Part shown: piece after piece, positions 33,243-42,587 of the stretch
Layout of the letters: the number at the start of each line of letters is the position of its first letter
How positions within the stretch are numbered: the stretch's first letter is position 1
Assembly: GCA_963931575.1 (NCBI GenBank)
Contig: OZ007029.1
Span: 682,001 to 746,000 of the forward strand
Source: Gastranaerophilus sp944325835
GTDB taxonomy: Bacteria > Cyanobacteriota > Vampirovibrionia > Gastranaerophilales > Gastranaerophilaceae
Length of the DNA stretch: 64,000 bases
Direction: 5' to 3'
Program-made: the position numbers and the translations under genes
Notes under the pieces: generated by a model
Seen by the model: the letters and a program-made list of their open reading frames with translations, nothing else
Told to the model about the DNA's origin: nothing
Databases searched by the model: none

Positions 33243-34769
33243 ATGGAGATTGCTTTTTACAACTTATCCGGCGGTATTAACCAGAGTTTATCAAAGACAG
33301 AAATGGGCCTTGATACAAAGCGTATGTACTGGGCTGATTCAAAAAATATTGAACTCCTTAATACCAACGGAATTAAAAGACAGCAGGGTAATGCTGTTTA
33401 TCTGGAACTTACTGATAAAGAAGAAATAACCGGACTTCATCAGTTTACACATCAGGATTCTTATAAACTTGTTATAACAACAGTCAGCGGAAAAGTTTAT
33501 ATCTATGATGAGGCTGAAGAGGAGCTAAAAACGCTTGATTTGACTCTTAGCGGAGTTAAACCGGTATTCAGAAACTTTTTAAACGGGTTTTTGATTATGA
33601 CTGAAGCTGATAAGATGCGTTATGTTAAAAATGACGAAGATTACACTGTCGTTGATTGTAATTTGAAAAATTTATCCGGAAACGATTTGACCGCCGGACT
33701 TATTACAACATATCGCGGACGGGTTTGGGTCGCTAAAGATTCGACAATTTATTATTCAGCGCTCGGTACTTATGATAATTTTACGGAAGAAAAAGACGCC
33801 GGTTATATAAATGATTTCCACACCAATACGGATGTTATTACGGGTATTGGAGAGTACAAGGATTATCTGGCGATTTATAAGAAAAATCAGGTTTACCTTT
33901 TGAGCGGAAGTTCTCCGGAGGATTTTTCAATCCAGCTTTTTGCGGATAAAGGTACAAAGGCACATCATTCTCTTGTTAATGTTGATAACAGGCAATTTTT
34001 CCTCTCCGACAGCGGAATATTTTCGCTTGAGGAGGCCGGAGTTTTGATGCAAATCCATGTCGGTTCCGAGATTTCGTTGAAAATTAAGCCGGAATTTGAT
34101 TTGCTGGATACCTCAAGGTTATCTGAAAGCATTTGTCTGCATTATGAAAAGCGTAATCAAATGTGGTATTTTATGCCTTATACTGATGAGGCTTACTTTA
34201 AAACAATCTGGATTAATGATTACGTCCTGAAACTCTGGTATAAACGCGTTGTTCCGCAGAATGTTCTGGGTGCGTGTATGTTCAAGGGAAATATCCTTAC
34301 TTATGATGATGCCGGAAAGATTTATATTGAAGATTTCGGGCGTGATTTCTGCGGTGAACCAATTGAATTTATGTGGAAATCTCCGTTTCTGGCGCTGAAA
34401 GACGCTCACCACAGAAAAGTTATTGATGAATTTTATTTCGTACTTGACTGCGAATATGATAATAATTTTAACTTCTCTGTATATAAAAATTTTGATACCG
34501 GATACCCGGATGATAAAGAAGTTATACATAATATAAACTATGACCATTTATTGTGGGCAGATGAGAAAACCTCAGAAAGTCTGCCGTGTAAATGGGGGGA
34601 AGATGAAGCCCGTATTCCTATCTGGTCTGTAAATTCGGAAACGCTGGAAAAGGCGGAGATTTCCGAAAGCAATTATGCGGTTCAGATATGTATCGAAGGG
34701 AGTGAAGCCTATCACAACTGTGGAATTATAGGCTTACAATTCAGAGAAATTTTTGACGACGCATATTAA
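33243..34769 (+). CDS. Podovirus nozzle / DNA-stabilisation-like protein (P22 gp10-like, predicted beta-propeller)
   Basis: ATG 33243 is chosen because GGGGGA precedes it; the frame is open further back over the lysin end. The 508-residue protein starts with NLSGGINQSLSKTEMGLDTKRMYWADSKNIEL, the N-terminal pattern of podovirus tail-nozzle and stabilisation proteins. It continues as repeated short beta-strand blades (VYIYDEAEEELK, IYYSALGTYDNFTE, QVYLLSGSSPEDF). Role inferred: closes the portal and keeps DNA inside the head. The family call is from fold-like pattern and position, not from a clear signature. Confidence 0.55.
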   Translation: MEIAFYNLSGGINQSLSKTEMGLDTKRMYWADSKNIELLNTNGIKRQQGNAVYLELTDKEEITGLHQFTHQDSYKLVITTVSGKVYIYDEAEEELKTLDLTLSGVKPVFRNFLNGFLIMTEADKMRYVKNDEDYTVVDCNLKNLSGNDLTAGLITTYRGRVWVAKDSTIYYSALGTYDNFTEEKDAGYINDFHTNTDVITGIGEYKDYLAIYKKNQVYLLSGSSPEDFSIQLFADKGTKAHHSLVNVDNRQFFLSDSGIFSLEEAGVLMQIHVGSEISLKIKPEFDLLDTSRLSESICLHYEKRNQMWYFMPYTDEAYFKTIWINDYVLKLWYKRVVPQNVLGACMFKGNILTYDDAGKIYIEDFGRDFCGEPIEFMWKSPFLALKDAHHRKVIDEFYFVLDCEYDNNFNFSVYKNFDTGYPDDKEVIHNINYDHLLWADEKTSESLPCKWGEDEARIPIWSVNSETLEKAEISESNYAVQICIEGSEAYHNCGIIGLQFREIFDDAY

Positions 34770-34829
34770 TTAAACACCACCACTCATTATTTATATTACT
34801 ACACTAGTTAAACGAAAGGGAAAGTGAAA

Positions 34830-35714
34830 ATGTCAGAAAACACACCAACAACTTCTGCTGCTCCGGCAGCAAACTCTTACGCTGCTTTTATTCCTGAAAT
34901 ATGGAGTAAAAAACTGTCAACAATGTTAGAGAAAAAATGCGTTATGCTCCAATGTGTTAACAGAAACTATGAGGGCGAAATCGCTGCTCAGGGCGATAAG
35001 GTAAAAATTATCACTCCTGCACAGGTTGCAATTTCTACTCTTGGAACTTCCGCTATAACTTATGATGAACTTGAACCGACCTCTCAGGAATTGGTTATTG
35101 ACCAGCAAAAATTCTTCGCCTTTAAAATCAATGATATTGCGGCTGTTCAGGCTAACACAAGCATTATGGAAGCACATCTTGAAAACGCAAGAAGAGCTAT
35201 TGAACAGGTTCAGGATGCTTATCTTTTGTCACAGCATACAAACGTTACTACAGATAACACTGTCGGCAGCGATGCTTCTCCTGTGTCACTGGATAAAACT
35301 ACTATTTACAAATATTTTGTTGAACTTGCAATGAAATTGAAGAATTCTGATGCCGTAAGCGGCGGTCAGCGTCCGTGGGTTGTTATTAACCCGCTGGTTG
35401 AATCTTACCTGCTTCAAAGTTCTGAATTTATCGGTGCGCACAATGTTGCTGATCAAACACTTAGAGAAGGCGCAATCGGTAGAATTGCAGGCATGGATGT
35501 TCTTGTAAGTACAAACCTTACTGATACTGATGATAAATACTACATCCTTGCCGGTACTAACGAAGCGATTACGTTCGCATCACAGCTGGCTAAAATTGAA
35601 ACTTTACGTGATAAAGATTCCTTCTCCGATCTTGTCAGAGGTCTTTATCTCTACGGCGCTAAGACTGTTCAACCGAAAGCGCTGGCTAAAATGGTTGTAA
35701 CGGCAGGTGCGTAG
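34830..35714 (+). CDS. Major capsid protein (P22-coat/HK97-fold type)
   Basis: ATG 34830 follows AAAGGG by nine bases; a GTG six bases earlier is too close to it. The 294-residue protein has the pattern of P22-like coat proteins: FIPEIWSKKLSTMLEKK, EGEIAAQGDKVKIITP, ELEPTSQELVIDQQKFFAFKIND and a late VVINPLVESYLLQS with GRIAGMDVLVSTNL. It forms the icosahedral shell. It is the first gene of a run of structural genes with short gaps. Confidence 0.8.
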   Translation: MSENTPTTSAAPAANSYAAFIPEIWSKKLSTMLEKKCVMLQCVNRNYEGEIAAQGDKVKIITPAQVAISTLGTSAITYDELEPTSQELVIDQQKFFAFKINDIAAVQANTSIMEAHLENARRAIEQVQDAYLLSQHTNVTTDNTVGSDASPVSLDKTTIYKYFVELAMKLKNSDAVSGGQRPWVVINPLVESYLLQSSEFIGAHNVADQTLREGAIGRIAGMDVLVSTNLTDTDDKYYILAGTNEAITFASQLAKIETLRDKDSFSDLVRGLYLYGAKTVQPKALAKMVVTAGA

Positions 35715-35715
35715 T

Positions 35716-35973
35716 ATGTTTGACAGTTTAAAAAATAAGATTCTTGAACTCGCAAAAAGTGCTGTTATGCAGGTTGAGGAAGAACTAAACGGAGAAGAAG
35801 GCAAAAATAAAAAGATTGCAGCAATAAAATATGTTGTCGCAAATCTGCCGGTGCCGTCTTATCTGAAATTTATTCTCGGGTTTGTGCTCTCTGTATTTAT
35901 TGACAGTGCTGTCGAAATCGCGGTTGCATATATGAATCACCGCGATGATATTCAAGATGTAATTGAGGTATAA
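35716..35973 (+). CDS. Small phage protein, possible LLH-type holin relative
   Basis: 85 residues from ATG 35716, one base after the coat stop. The segment MQVEEELNGEEGKNKKIAAIKYVVANLP and the later IDSAVEIAVAYMN resemble the C-terminal half of LLH-family holins. The hydrophobic LKFILGFVLSVFI is the only candidate membrane segment and it is central, not N-terminal. A lysis role alongside the amidase is possible; otherwise it is unknown. Confidence 0.4.
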   Translation: MFDSLKNKILELAKSAVMQVEEELNGEEGKNKKIAAIKYVVANLPVPSYLKFILGFVLSVFIDSAVEIAVAYMNHRDDIQDVIEV

Positions 35974-35976
35974 CAA

Positions 35977-36642
35977 ATGAACGAACAGGAAAAAAATAAA
36001 ATTTTATCAAGGGATTCATTGAATGCCGTGACTCAAAATCCGCGTGTTACTCCAACAGATAACAACGGGCAAAATATTGCTTCTGCGCAGGAACGGGTTG
36101 AAAAATTAGTCGCAAATGACCTCGCGGCCATTCGTGCACTAATGGCTATGGGACTTGTAGACCGTGAACAAGGACAAAATTTAATGAAACAGGTTATTAA
36201 AAATGCATACACAGATGTTACTACACAACAACATGAGTCTGCTTTGTCCGGCAATACTACTCCTTCAACGGATGCATTCGCACAATTCGCCGCGCTTAAC
36301 CCTGATTTCTTTAATCAGGCAGGGCGCTCGGATGTCCTGAATTATCTGAAAAATTCACCCGTGAATTTTGACAAAGATGAACTCTTGCAAATATCTAAAC
36401 TCATTGAAGCTCTTGAACAGAGTGCTGTGGAAAGATATTTGAAAAAAGAAGAGTACGGAAAAACATTAAATGACGAAAACAATATCGCGAAGCTTAGACT
36501 TACCGCCAATGCGCAAAGCTCTAATCCTTCCGATAACAACAGGGTTTTTACCCGTGCTCAAATCGGCAAAATGAGTGGTGACGAATTTACTAAATATGAA
36601 GCAGCCATTATGGATCAGCTCCGCAAGGGCCTGATTAAATAG
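35977..36642 (+). CDS. Putative capsid scaffolding protein
   Basis: 221 residues, highly charged and helical with no hydrophobic core. The C-terminus FTRAQIGKMSGDEFTKYEAAIMDQL matches the FTR-x-QI-x-x-M-x-x-x-E-F ending common in P22-type scaffolding proteins, which binds coat. Unusually it lies downstream of the coat gene, not upstream. Confidence 0.55.
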   Translation: MNEQEKNKILSRDSLNAVTQNPRVTPTDNNGQNIASAQERVEKLVANDLAAIRALMAMGLVDREQGQNLMKQVIKNAYTDVTTQQHESALSGNTTPSTDAFAQFAALNPDFFNQAGRSDVLNYLKNSPVNFDKDELLQISKLIEALEQSAVERYLKKEEYGKTLNDENNIAKLRLTANAQSSNPSDNNRVFTRAQIGKMSGDEFTKYEAAIMDQLRKGLIK

Positions 36643-36709
36643 TAAATTCTTTTGTGAGGTTTTGAGGGGATTTTTCCCCTCTGACTTCACAGATGTTAAA
36701 GGAGTAATT

Positions 36710-37354
36710 ATGAATTTTTTAGAAATTATAAATAAATGTCTGGTTGAACTTAATTACAAACAGGTTAATAATTTCGCGGAACTTACCAAAAATGAGCACA
36801 AGAAAATAATGAACATTCTTAACGTTCTAAATTCGGAAGTCTGCCAGTATGCAAAATGGAATTTTCTTCTGCGAAAAGCCACACTCACTCTGCCTGCCGG
36901 CATGAATGAAATTGATAATACGATTAACGGCAGAATTTCGCAGCTGCTTATTGATTTTCATGAGTTTCACTGCTATGAAAACGCTTCTGATATTATTAAC
37001 CGTAAAGTCAAAGGTAAAAATCTTTATTCAGGCTATGACGGCAAAATTATCTTCGCCAAAACTTTTGATGAAGATAAGAATGTGGAGGTAATCTATTATA
37101 CTTACAACAGTGCGCTTAATGCAGCAGGTGAGGAAATATCGTCACTTACTGAGGAAACTGATTCTTCTGCAATACCGATGCCGTTTGTTGAACCGATTCT
37201 GGTTTTCGGCACCTGTATGCGGCTGAAAGGAAATCCTCAGCACATACGCTTTAACTACTGGGTAAGTATGTATAAAGATGCGCTGGCAAACATGGTTTCG
37301 CGCTGTTCTATTGATTCAGGGTTTGAACCGGTTGTGAGGTTACGTAGATCGTAA
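36710..37354 (+). CDS. Putative head-tail adaptor (P22 gp4-like)
   Basis: ATG 36710 follows AAGGAG by six bases. The frame is open earlier but passes a GAGGGGA/TCCCCTC hairpin at 36662-36682. The 214-residue protein begins NFLEIINKCLVELNYKQVNNF, has VCQYAKWNFLLRKATLTLPAG, and continues with a region rich in aromatic residues, as in gp4-like tail accessory factors that bind the portal. The call rests on pattern and neighbourhood. Confidence 0.5.
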   Translation: MNFLEIINKCLVELNYKQVNNFAELTKNEHKKIMNILNVLNSEVCQYAKWNFLLRKATLTLPAGMNEIDNTINGRISQLLIDFHEFHCYENASDIINRKVKGKNLYSGYDGKIIFAKTFDEDKNVEVIYYTYNSALNAAGEEISSLTEETDSSAIPMPFVEPILVFGTCMRLKGNPQHIRFNYWVSMYKDALANMVSRCSIDSGFEPVVRLRRS

Positions 37355-37372
37355 GGGCGCATTCCTCCTGCC

Positions 37373-38009
37373 CTGCACCGGCGCTACACATCGGGCAAGG
37401 CCTGTGCGCCTCGCGATGAACGCCACCACTCGCGTTTGCAGCCAAGAACGCGGTCTTGGCCGTCGCACGCTCGACTCTACGATTGCTCCGCAATCTTCGT
37501 GGCTTCGCTCGGCGCATAAGGCTCCTGGCAAATTTCTTCCGGAATTATCAATTCCGTTGAAATTTGAAACGTCGCAGATATCATGTTTCGCGCCCTGCCA
37601 GCCTTGCTCTCGCAAGTCTGCACCGGCGCTACACATCGGGCAAGGCCTGTGCGCCTCGCGTTAAACGGCACCGTTCGCACTTGCCGCCGAAAGCGCGGTT
37701 TCGCCGGTCGCGTGCTCAACTGTCCGGAATGCAAGCATTCATCCTGCCTCTGCTCGGCGCATAAGGCTCCTGGCAAATTTCTTCCGGAATTATCAATTCC
37801 GTTGAAATTTGAAACGTCGCTGATATTATGTTTCGCGCCCTGCCAGCCTTGCTCACGCAAGTCTGCACCGGCGCTACACATCGGGCAAGGCCTGTGCGCC
37901 TCGCGATGAACGCCACCACTCGCGTTTGCAGCCAAGAACGCGGTCTTGGCCGTCGCACGCTCGACTCTACGATTGCTCCGCAATCTTCGTGGCTTCGCTC
38001 GGCGCATAA
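37373..38009. repeat. 245-bp tandem repeat (2.6 copies) inserted in the phage module
   Basis: Copies start at CTGCACCGG at 37373, 37618 and 37863, exactly 245 bases apart; the third ends at GGCGCATAA (38009). Copies 1 and 3 are identical over 147 bases. Copies 1 and 2 share their last 98 bases with about three differences. The middle 95 bases of copy 2 are strongly diverged but keep the same length. Each unit has an AAATTTC ... GGAATT-ATC-AATTCC ... GAAATTT palindrome. It is GC-rich against an AT-rich background. Frames through it have no start context; I see no gene from 37355 to 38129. Confidence 0.9.
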
Positions 38010-38129
38010 AAAAAACAGGAAGTTTGTATTCCCCCTGTTAAGATTTACACTAGCCGAAATATAAATAGCATGTTCATTATACTACTTATTCGGGAAAATA
38101 TCAAATTATGTAAAGAAATTGAAATAAAA

Positions 38130-38564
38130 ATGATGAAAAACGTTACAATTCAACAGAAAAAGTTTATTGAAGAATATATCAAAACTCTTGACGGTGAGGC
38201 TGCCTGCCGCTATGCAGGCTACAAAAATAATAATCTTAAAGAACTCGCTAACAAAATGCTCTCCGATAAGAAAATTATCAAAGCTATGCAAGGGGAACTT
38301 CTCTCCAGAATCCCCTCTCTGCGCGTTGAAAAAGGCTATATTGTTCAAAAGCTTTTACAAATCATAGAGTTTTCGCTCGAAGAAGAGGATATTTTGGATA
38401 AAGACGGCTCGCTTACAGGTAAACGTAAGCTAAGAGATACATCAACAGGTTTAAAAGCCCTTGAAAATCTCTGCAAACATCTCGGGTTCGGACTATCTCA
38501 GGAGGACTCTTACAAAGACGCAAAAATTATAACAATATCCAATCTCGATGAAAATAAACTCTAA
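38130..38564 (+). CDS. Terminase small subunit (terminase_2-like)
   Basis: Recognises phage DNA for packaging. From ATG 38130 (or 38133) it has 144 residues. TIQQKKFIEEYIKTLDGEAACRYAGY is the classical N-terminal HTH of small terminases, followed by helical sequence and a polar tail. The ribosome site (AAAGAAA) is weak. It comes right after the 245-bp repeat, which may therefore separate it from an earlier promoter. Confidence 0.75.
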   Translation: MMKNVTIQQKKFIEEYIKTLDGEAACRYAGYKNNNLKELANKMLSDKKIIKAMQGELLSRIPSLRVEKGYIVQKLLQIIEFSLEEEDILDKDGSLTGKRKLRDTSTGLKALENLCKHLGFGLSQEDSYKDAKIITISNLDENKL

Positions 38565-38579
38565 AAAGAAAGGTAAAAT

Positions 38580-38945
38580 ATGAAAGATATTAATAATTCA
38601 GATGTTGAAAAAATGCTTTTGACGGGCAAATCTATTGATGAACTTATTCAGATGAAAATTCAACAGGACTATAAAGCCCTTCAGGAAAAAGCAAAAAATG
38701 TTCCTAAAATTAGAAAAATTGAAAATATTTCGGAAGTTCCGAAAAATCTTCTTTTTTCTAAATCAAGTGTTTTTAAGGTTTTTAACAAAATTAACGGGAC
38801 TGAAAGCCTTGTGAATGGTGTTCAGGCAGAGGCTATGCTCGGAATGCAGGAAACTGTCAGAGATGCTTTGCTTGCTGGTAAAATCAACGCCTTTATCTCG
38901 GGCGATTCTTATGTGGAATTTATGTATGCAAAGACAACAGTTTAG
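38580..38945 (+). CDS. Phage-module protein of unknown function
   Basis: 121 residues, SD AAAGG at 38569. It is Lys-rich and mostly helical, ending AFISGDSYVEFMYAKTTV. I recognise no family. It lies between small terminase and an acetyltransferase-like gene and is probably co-translated with them. Confidence 0.6.
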   Translation: MKDINNSDVEKMLLTGKSIDELIQMKIQQDYKALQEKAKNVPKIRKIENISEVPKNLLFSKSSVFKVFNKINGTESLVNGVQAEAMLGMQETVRDALLAGKINAFISGDSYVEFMYAKTTV

Positions 38946-38958
38946 ATTTGAAAGAATT

Positions 38959-39483
38959 ATGATTAACCGTAAGGCCGGATTGTTTCATAATATTAAATAC
39001 TTTCCGCAGGTTATGAAACTCTACATAAAATACTTGCGTAATTTGGAGGACGATTTTTCGCTGTTTTCACAGCGCTCGCTTGAAGGAATGGTTGAAACTA
39101 TTGAGAGAATAACGCCGCATTTTTATCTTGTGCTGGCAGATGATGAGGTTTGTGGTTTCTTTTGTCTGGAACACCTCATAGGTTCTGAAAACAAAATTCA
39201 TTCTGCAGAGGTTATCACCTGCTTTAACCGGAAATACTGGGGCGTTTTCACTAAATACGCAGCAAGAAATTTTCAGGATTTTTGCTTTGACGTACTCGGG
39301 CTGACTAAGATTAAGGCGCTTGTATATCCGCAAAATTCAAGAGTTAAAGCAATCTTGAGAGTATGCGGATTCAGACGCGAAGCACTTTTAAAAGCCGAAA
39401 CAAGAAAAAATAACCGATTACAGGATATCGAAATTTATTCTGTGTTCCGTGAACACAACCTTAAGGAGGGGCTATGCAATTAG
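38959..39483 (+). CDS. GNAT-like acetyltransferase in the phage module
   Basis: 174 residues from ATG 38959 (an alternative ATG at 38926 overlaps the previous gene). FYLVLADDEVCGFFCLE and LTKIKALVYPQNSRVKAILRVCGFRREA form the GNAT strand-helix pattern, the second part resembling RimJ/RimL enzymes. The end overlaps the portal start by 10 bases. GNAT genes near terminases occur in several podoviruses; the substrate is unknown. Confidence 0.65.
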   Translation: MINRKAGLFHNIKYFPQVMKLYIKYLRNLEDDFSLFSQRSLEGMVETIERITPHFYLVLADDEVCGFFCLEHLIGSENKIHSAEVITCFNRKYWGVFTKYAARNFQDFCFDVLGLTKIKALVYPQNSRVKAILRVCGFRREALLKAETRKNNRLQDIEIYSVFREHNLKEGLCN

Positions 39484-41126
39484 AAATGGAAGATTTAACA
39501 ATTCAGATTGATGAATTGGAAGAAAGTCATCTTGTAGACAGAATTACAAGAAAATTTGATAACTATGAAAGTACAAGAAGTTCGCAAATATCAGATCTCG
39601 CGGCGGTGAGAAATGCAATTTATGAGATAAAATCACCTGTCAGAGGGGCATGGGATTCTAAAGTTGATCTGCCGAATATGTATGAACTTGCGCAGACACT
39701 CAAGGCTCATATTACGCAGAATGTTTATTCTCACCCTGAAACTATGTTTGATGTTTCAGGAACCGATCAAGAGTCGCAAGCGTTTGCAAATAAACAAAAA
39801 GCTATGCTTGTTAAAACCTTTGAAGAGATGGATTTTGAATCCGAACTTGAAAAAATAGTCAACGGTATTGTTGAAGCGGGTGAGGCAACGCTTTTTGTCG
39901 GCTGGGAAACACGGGTTAAACGTACGCGCCGTGCCCAGACTTTTGAAGAAAAAATGCTGGATTTTACTAATAAAGGCTTTGTTATTGAAGAAAAAGTCGT
40001 CTATGATAACGCAAAAATTAAGTATATTCATCCGGAAGATTTTGTTTTTGATAAGTACGATGCGGATAACTGGGACAGTTGCTCGAAGATTTACAGAACC
40101 TTTAAGACCCTTGATGAAATCCGTTCGGACAAGGCAAACAATTATCTTAACGAGTTAAAGCTGGAAGATTTGAAGGGAGTGGTGGCAAAAAACAGCAAAA
40201 GACCGACCTCTTTTGATAATAACAAGATTGAGGTTTTTGAATTCCTCGGGGATATAGAACTTAGAAACGGAAAACTTTTGAAAAACTGGTTTATAACCGT
40301 TGCCGGCAGAAAGCATATTATACGCTTTGAAAGCAACCCGTTTGTAATAAACCCGTTTATTCACGCAAATATTATTGAAAATCCTGCGACCGGACGCGGA
40401 ATTTCGCCTATCAGAGTTGCGCTTGTGCTCAATGATATTTCGTCTGAAATCCTGAATAAACAGCTTGATGCGCTGGCACTTACCATGAACCCGCCATATC
40501 TTGCGCCGAAGGGATGTTTTAGAGGTCAGCAAAATATCAGTCCCGGTAAAATTATTGAGTATGATGCGGCTTTAATGCCTACAACCCCGACACCGCTGAA
40601 TTTTGATAAAGCTATGGTCGGCTGGGATTTCCTTAATTATTTTAAAACAACCATTGAAAGTGCAACCGGTATTTTCAAAAATATGTCCGGAAATATTCAG
40701 GAACAGGCGCGCACGGCAACAGAACTCAACTACTCTGCCAGCGGGCAGGAGTCGCGTTTGAATATGCTGCTGGAAGAAATTAACAGAAAAATTATTATTC
40801 CGGCAGTCGAAAAAACGGCTGATATTATTGCAAATTTCAAACTCGGCAAGGAAACTATTGCTGTTAACGAACACGGTCAAACTTCATTTATGGAAATTGA
40901 TGATTCTATCCGCAACGCGAATTATATTTACCGCTATGGCGACAGAAAAGCAATTTTCGAACGTAAAAGCCGGTTTAAAGAACTCTTTGAGGTCGTTCAG
41001 GCTTTTGCACAGGTGGATGTAATCGCGCAGAATATCGACTGGCTTGAGTGCTTTAAGTTCGCGCTTGAACAGTATGGAATTGAAAATGTAAATAACTTCT
41101 TACTTGATAAAGGTACAACTGACTAA
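39474..41126 (+). CDS. Portal protein (podovirus/P22-like)
   Basis: Forms the dodecameric DNA entry ring. The 550-residue protein has a strong SD AAGGAGG before ATG 39474. It starts ITRKFDNYESTRSSQISDLAA and has IKYIHPEDFVFDKYDADNW. Further on come GRGISPIRVALVLNDISSEILNKQLDAL and a C-terminal helical stem (EQARTATELNYSASGQESRLNMLLEEIN), the usual order in this family. Confidence 0.8.
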   Translation: MQLEMEDLTIQIDELEESHLVDRITRKFDNYESTRSSQISDLAAVRNAIYEIKSPVRGAWDSKVDLPNMYELAQTLKAHITQNVYSHPETMFDVSGTDQESQAFANKQKAMLVKTFEEMDFESELEKIVNGIVEAGEATLFVGWETRVKRTRRAQTFEEKMLDFTNKGFVIEEKVVYDNAKIKYIHPEDFVFDKYDADNWDSCSKIYRTFKTLDEIRSDKANNYLNELKLEDLKGVVAKNSKRPTSFDNNKIEVFEFLGDIELRNGKLLKNWFITVAGRKHIIRFESNPFVINPFIHANIIENPATGRGISPIRVALVLNDISSEILNKQLDALALTMNPPYLAPKGCFRGQQNISPGKIIEYDAALMPTTPTPLNFDKAMVGWDFLNYFKTTIESATGIFKNMSGNIQEQARTATELNYSASGQESRLNMLLEEINRKIIIPAVEKTADIIANFKLGKETIAVNEHGQTSFMEIDDSIRNANYIYRYGDRKAIFERKSRFKELFEVVQAFAQVDVIAQNIDWLECFKFALEQYGIENVNNFLLDKGTTD

Positions 41127-41140
41127 ATCTGCTTATTCTT

Positions 41141-41218
41141 AGTGCCGCTGCTTCCTTTCTTAACTCTTCTCGTCTTAATACCCTAATCATTTACCCTTTT
41201 CAGCGGCACTTTTTTTTA
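41141..41218 (+). terminator. Hairpin after the portal gene with a 50-base loop
   Basis: AGTGCCGCTG (41141-41150) pairs perfectly with CAGCGGCACT (41201-41210), followed by eight T. The long loop is unusual for a terminator. Confidence 0.6.
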
Positions 41219-41278
41219 TTGATTGACTTTGCTTTTTGATACAAAACTGGACCGGCTTGAGCGCCGGAGGAGATATTT

Positions 41279-42568
41279 ATGGAATACAATTTACTAAAAG
41301 CACAGCGGGAGTTTTTGGAAATCCCGCATTCATACAGCTTAGATGTAGCGGTTTATCAGGGCGGATACGGCTCCGGCAAAACCTTTGCCGGCTCGCTGCT
41401 CGGAATTTTGCTTGCGCTAAAATTCCCCGGAATTCGCGGGCTTGTCGGAGCGCAGACTTATACCCTTGTCCGTGATACCACGCTGCACACTTATTTTGAA
41501 CACCTTGATAATATGGGTTTTGTTGAAGGCAAGGATTATGAATGGTCATCGACATTGCAAAAACTGGTTTTTCATAATTCATCGGAAATTTTATTCAGGC
41601 ATTTTGAGGAGCCTAATAAGTTGAAATCGTTAAACCTCGGGTTTGTAGAAATTGAGGAAATGTCTGATATTCCTTACGACACTTTTAAAATGCTTTTGAG
41701 CCGTATGCGGCAAAAAGTCCGCAAAAGCTGGAAAAATTTTAAGTACAGAATTTTCGGGCACACTAACCCTGAAATGCAGCGGGGCTGGGTTTATAAAACT
41801 TTTATTGAGGATCCGCCGCCCAATTACAGACTGATTTCAGCCCCTACAACGCAGAATATTTATCTGCCAGAGGGCTATTGTGAAGAACTTAAAAAACTTT
41901 ATGATGAAAATTATTATAATATTTTTGTTCTGGCGCAAAACGGAGAATACAATAAAGGATTGGTTATCAAGGATTTTACGGACGATAACATCATGGAGAT
42001 TAAATATCAGCCTGAGCTGGATTTGCACATTTCCTGCGACTTCAACGTGGATCCTATGTCGTGGGTTCTGGCGCATAAGACGGAGGATAAAGTCTTTTAT
42101 TTTGATGAAATCGTTATGGAAAATACGACAACAGCAAAGGCCTGTGAGGAGTTTCACAGACGATATCCGAACCATAAAGGAAAAGTTATTGTGAACGGTG
42201 ATGCTTCTGGCGACAACAGAAGCTGTACGAGTGAGTACACAAATTATGTAATCATCAAGAAAAAACTCCTTCAATACGGTTATGATGTTGATATTAAAAT
42301 CAAACCGTTTAACCCGCCGATTAAAAACCGGATTATGGCATTTAATGCTAAAATCCGTTCTGCTGACGGCGAAGTCTGCCTTTTTGTCGATAAAAAATGT
42401 GAGAAGCTTCTCTATAATATCTATAATCTTAAGTATAAAGAAGGCTCTTCCAAAATAGACATTCCGACTTATCAGCAGATAAAGCAATCGAGAGAATTGA
42501 AATTCCTCTCACACCCGATAGATGCGGCCTCTTATCTGGTGGATTTTTACTGGCCGATAACGTTATAA
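41279..42568 (+). CDS. Terminase large subunit
   Basis: The packaging motor, 429 residues. Walker A is GGYGSGKT (28-35), Walker B is FVEIEEM (about 118-124), and a coupling motif GHTNPE follows. The RNase H-like nuclease has acids at CDFNVDP, GDASGDN and HPIDAASYL. A strong SD (GGAGGAG) lies 8 bases upstream. It is the last large gene of the module, whereas terminases are usually first. Confidence 0.9.
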   Translation: MEYNLLKAQREFLEIPHSYSLDVAVYQGGYGSGKTFAGSLLGILLALKFPGIRGLVGAQTYTLVRDTTLHTYFEHLDNMGFVEGKDYEWSSTLQKLVFHNSSEILFRHFEEPNKLKSLNLGFVEIEEMSDIPYDTFKMLLSRMRQKVRKSWKNFKYRIFGHTNPEMQRGWVYKTFIEDPPPNYRLISAPTTQNIYLPEGYCEELKKLYDENYYNIFVLAQNGEYNKGLVIKDFTDDNIMEIKYQPELDLHISCDFNVDPMSWVLAHKTEDKVFYFDEIVMENTTTAKACEEFHRRYPNHKGKVIVNGDASGDNRSCTSEYTNYVIIKKKLLQYGYDVDIKIKPFNPPIKNRIMAFNAKIRSADGEVCLFVDKKCEKLLYNIYNLKYKEGSSKIDIPTYQQIKQSRELKFLSHPIDAASYLVDFYWPITL

Positions 42569-42587
42569 ACCAACGAAAGGAGCTAAA

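Noticed and set aside
37373..38009. CRISPR array
   Set aside because: Unit of 245 bp with only three copies and long repeats is unlike a CRISPR; no cas genes nearby.
37404..38064. Several overlapping frames of 60-176 residues on both strands in the 245-bp repeats
   Set aside because: They repeat with the DNA unit, occur on both strands, lack ribosome sites and have Arg/Ala-rich composition typical of GC-rich non-coding repeats.
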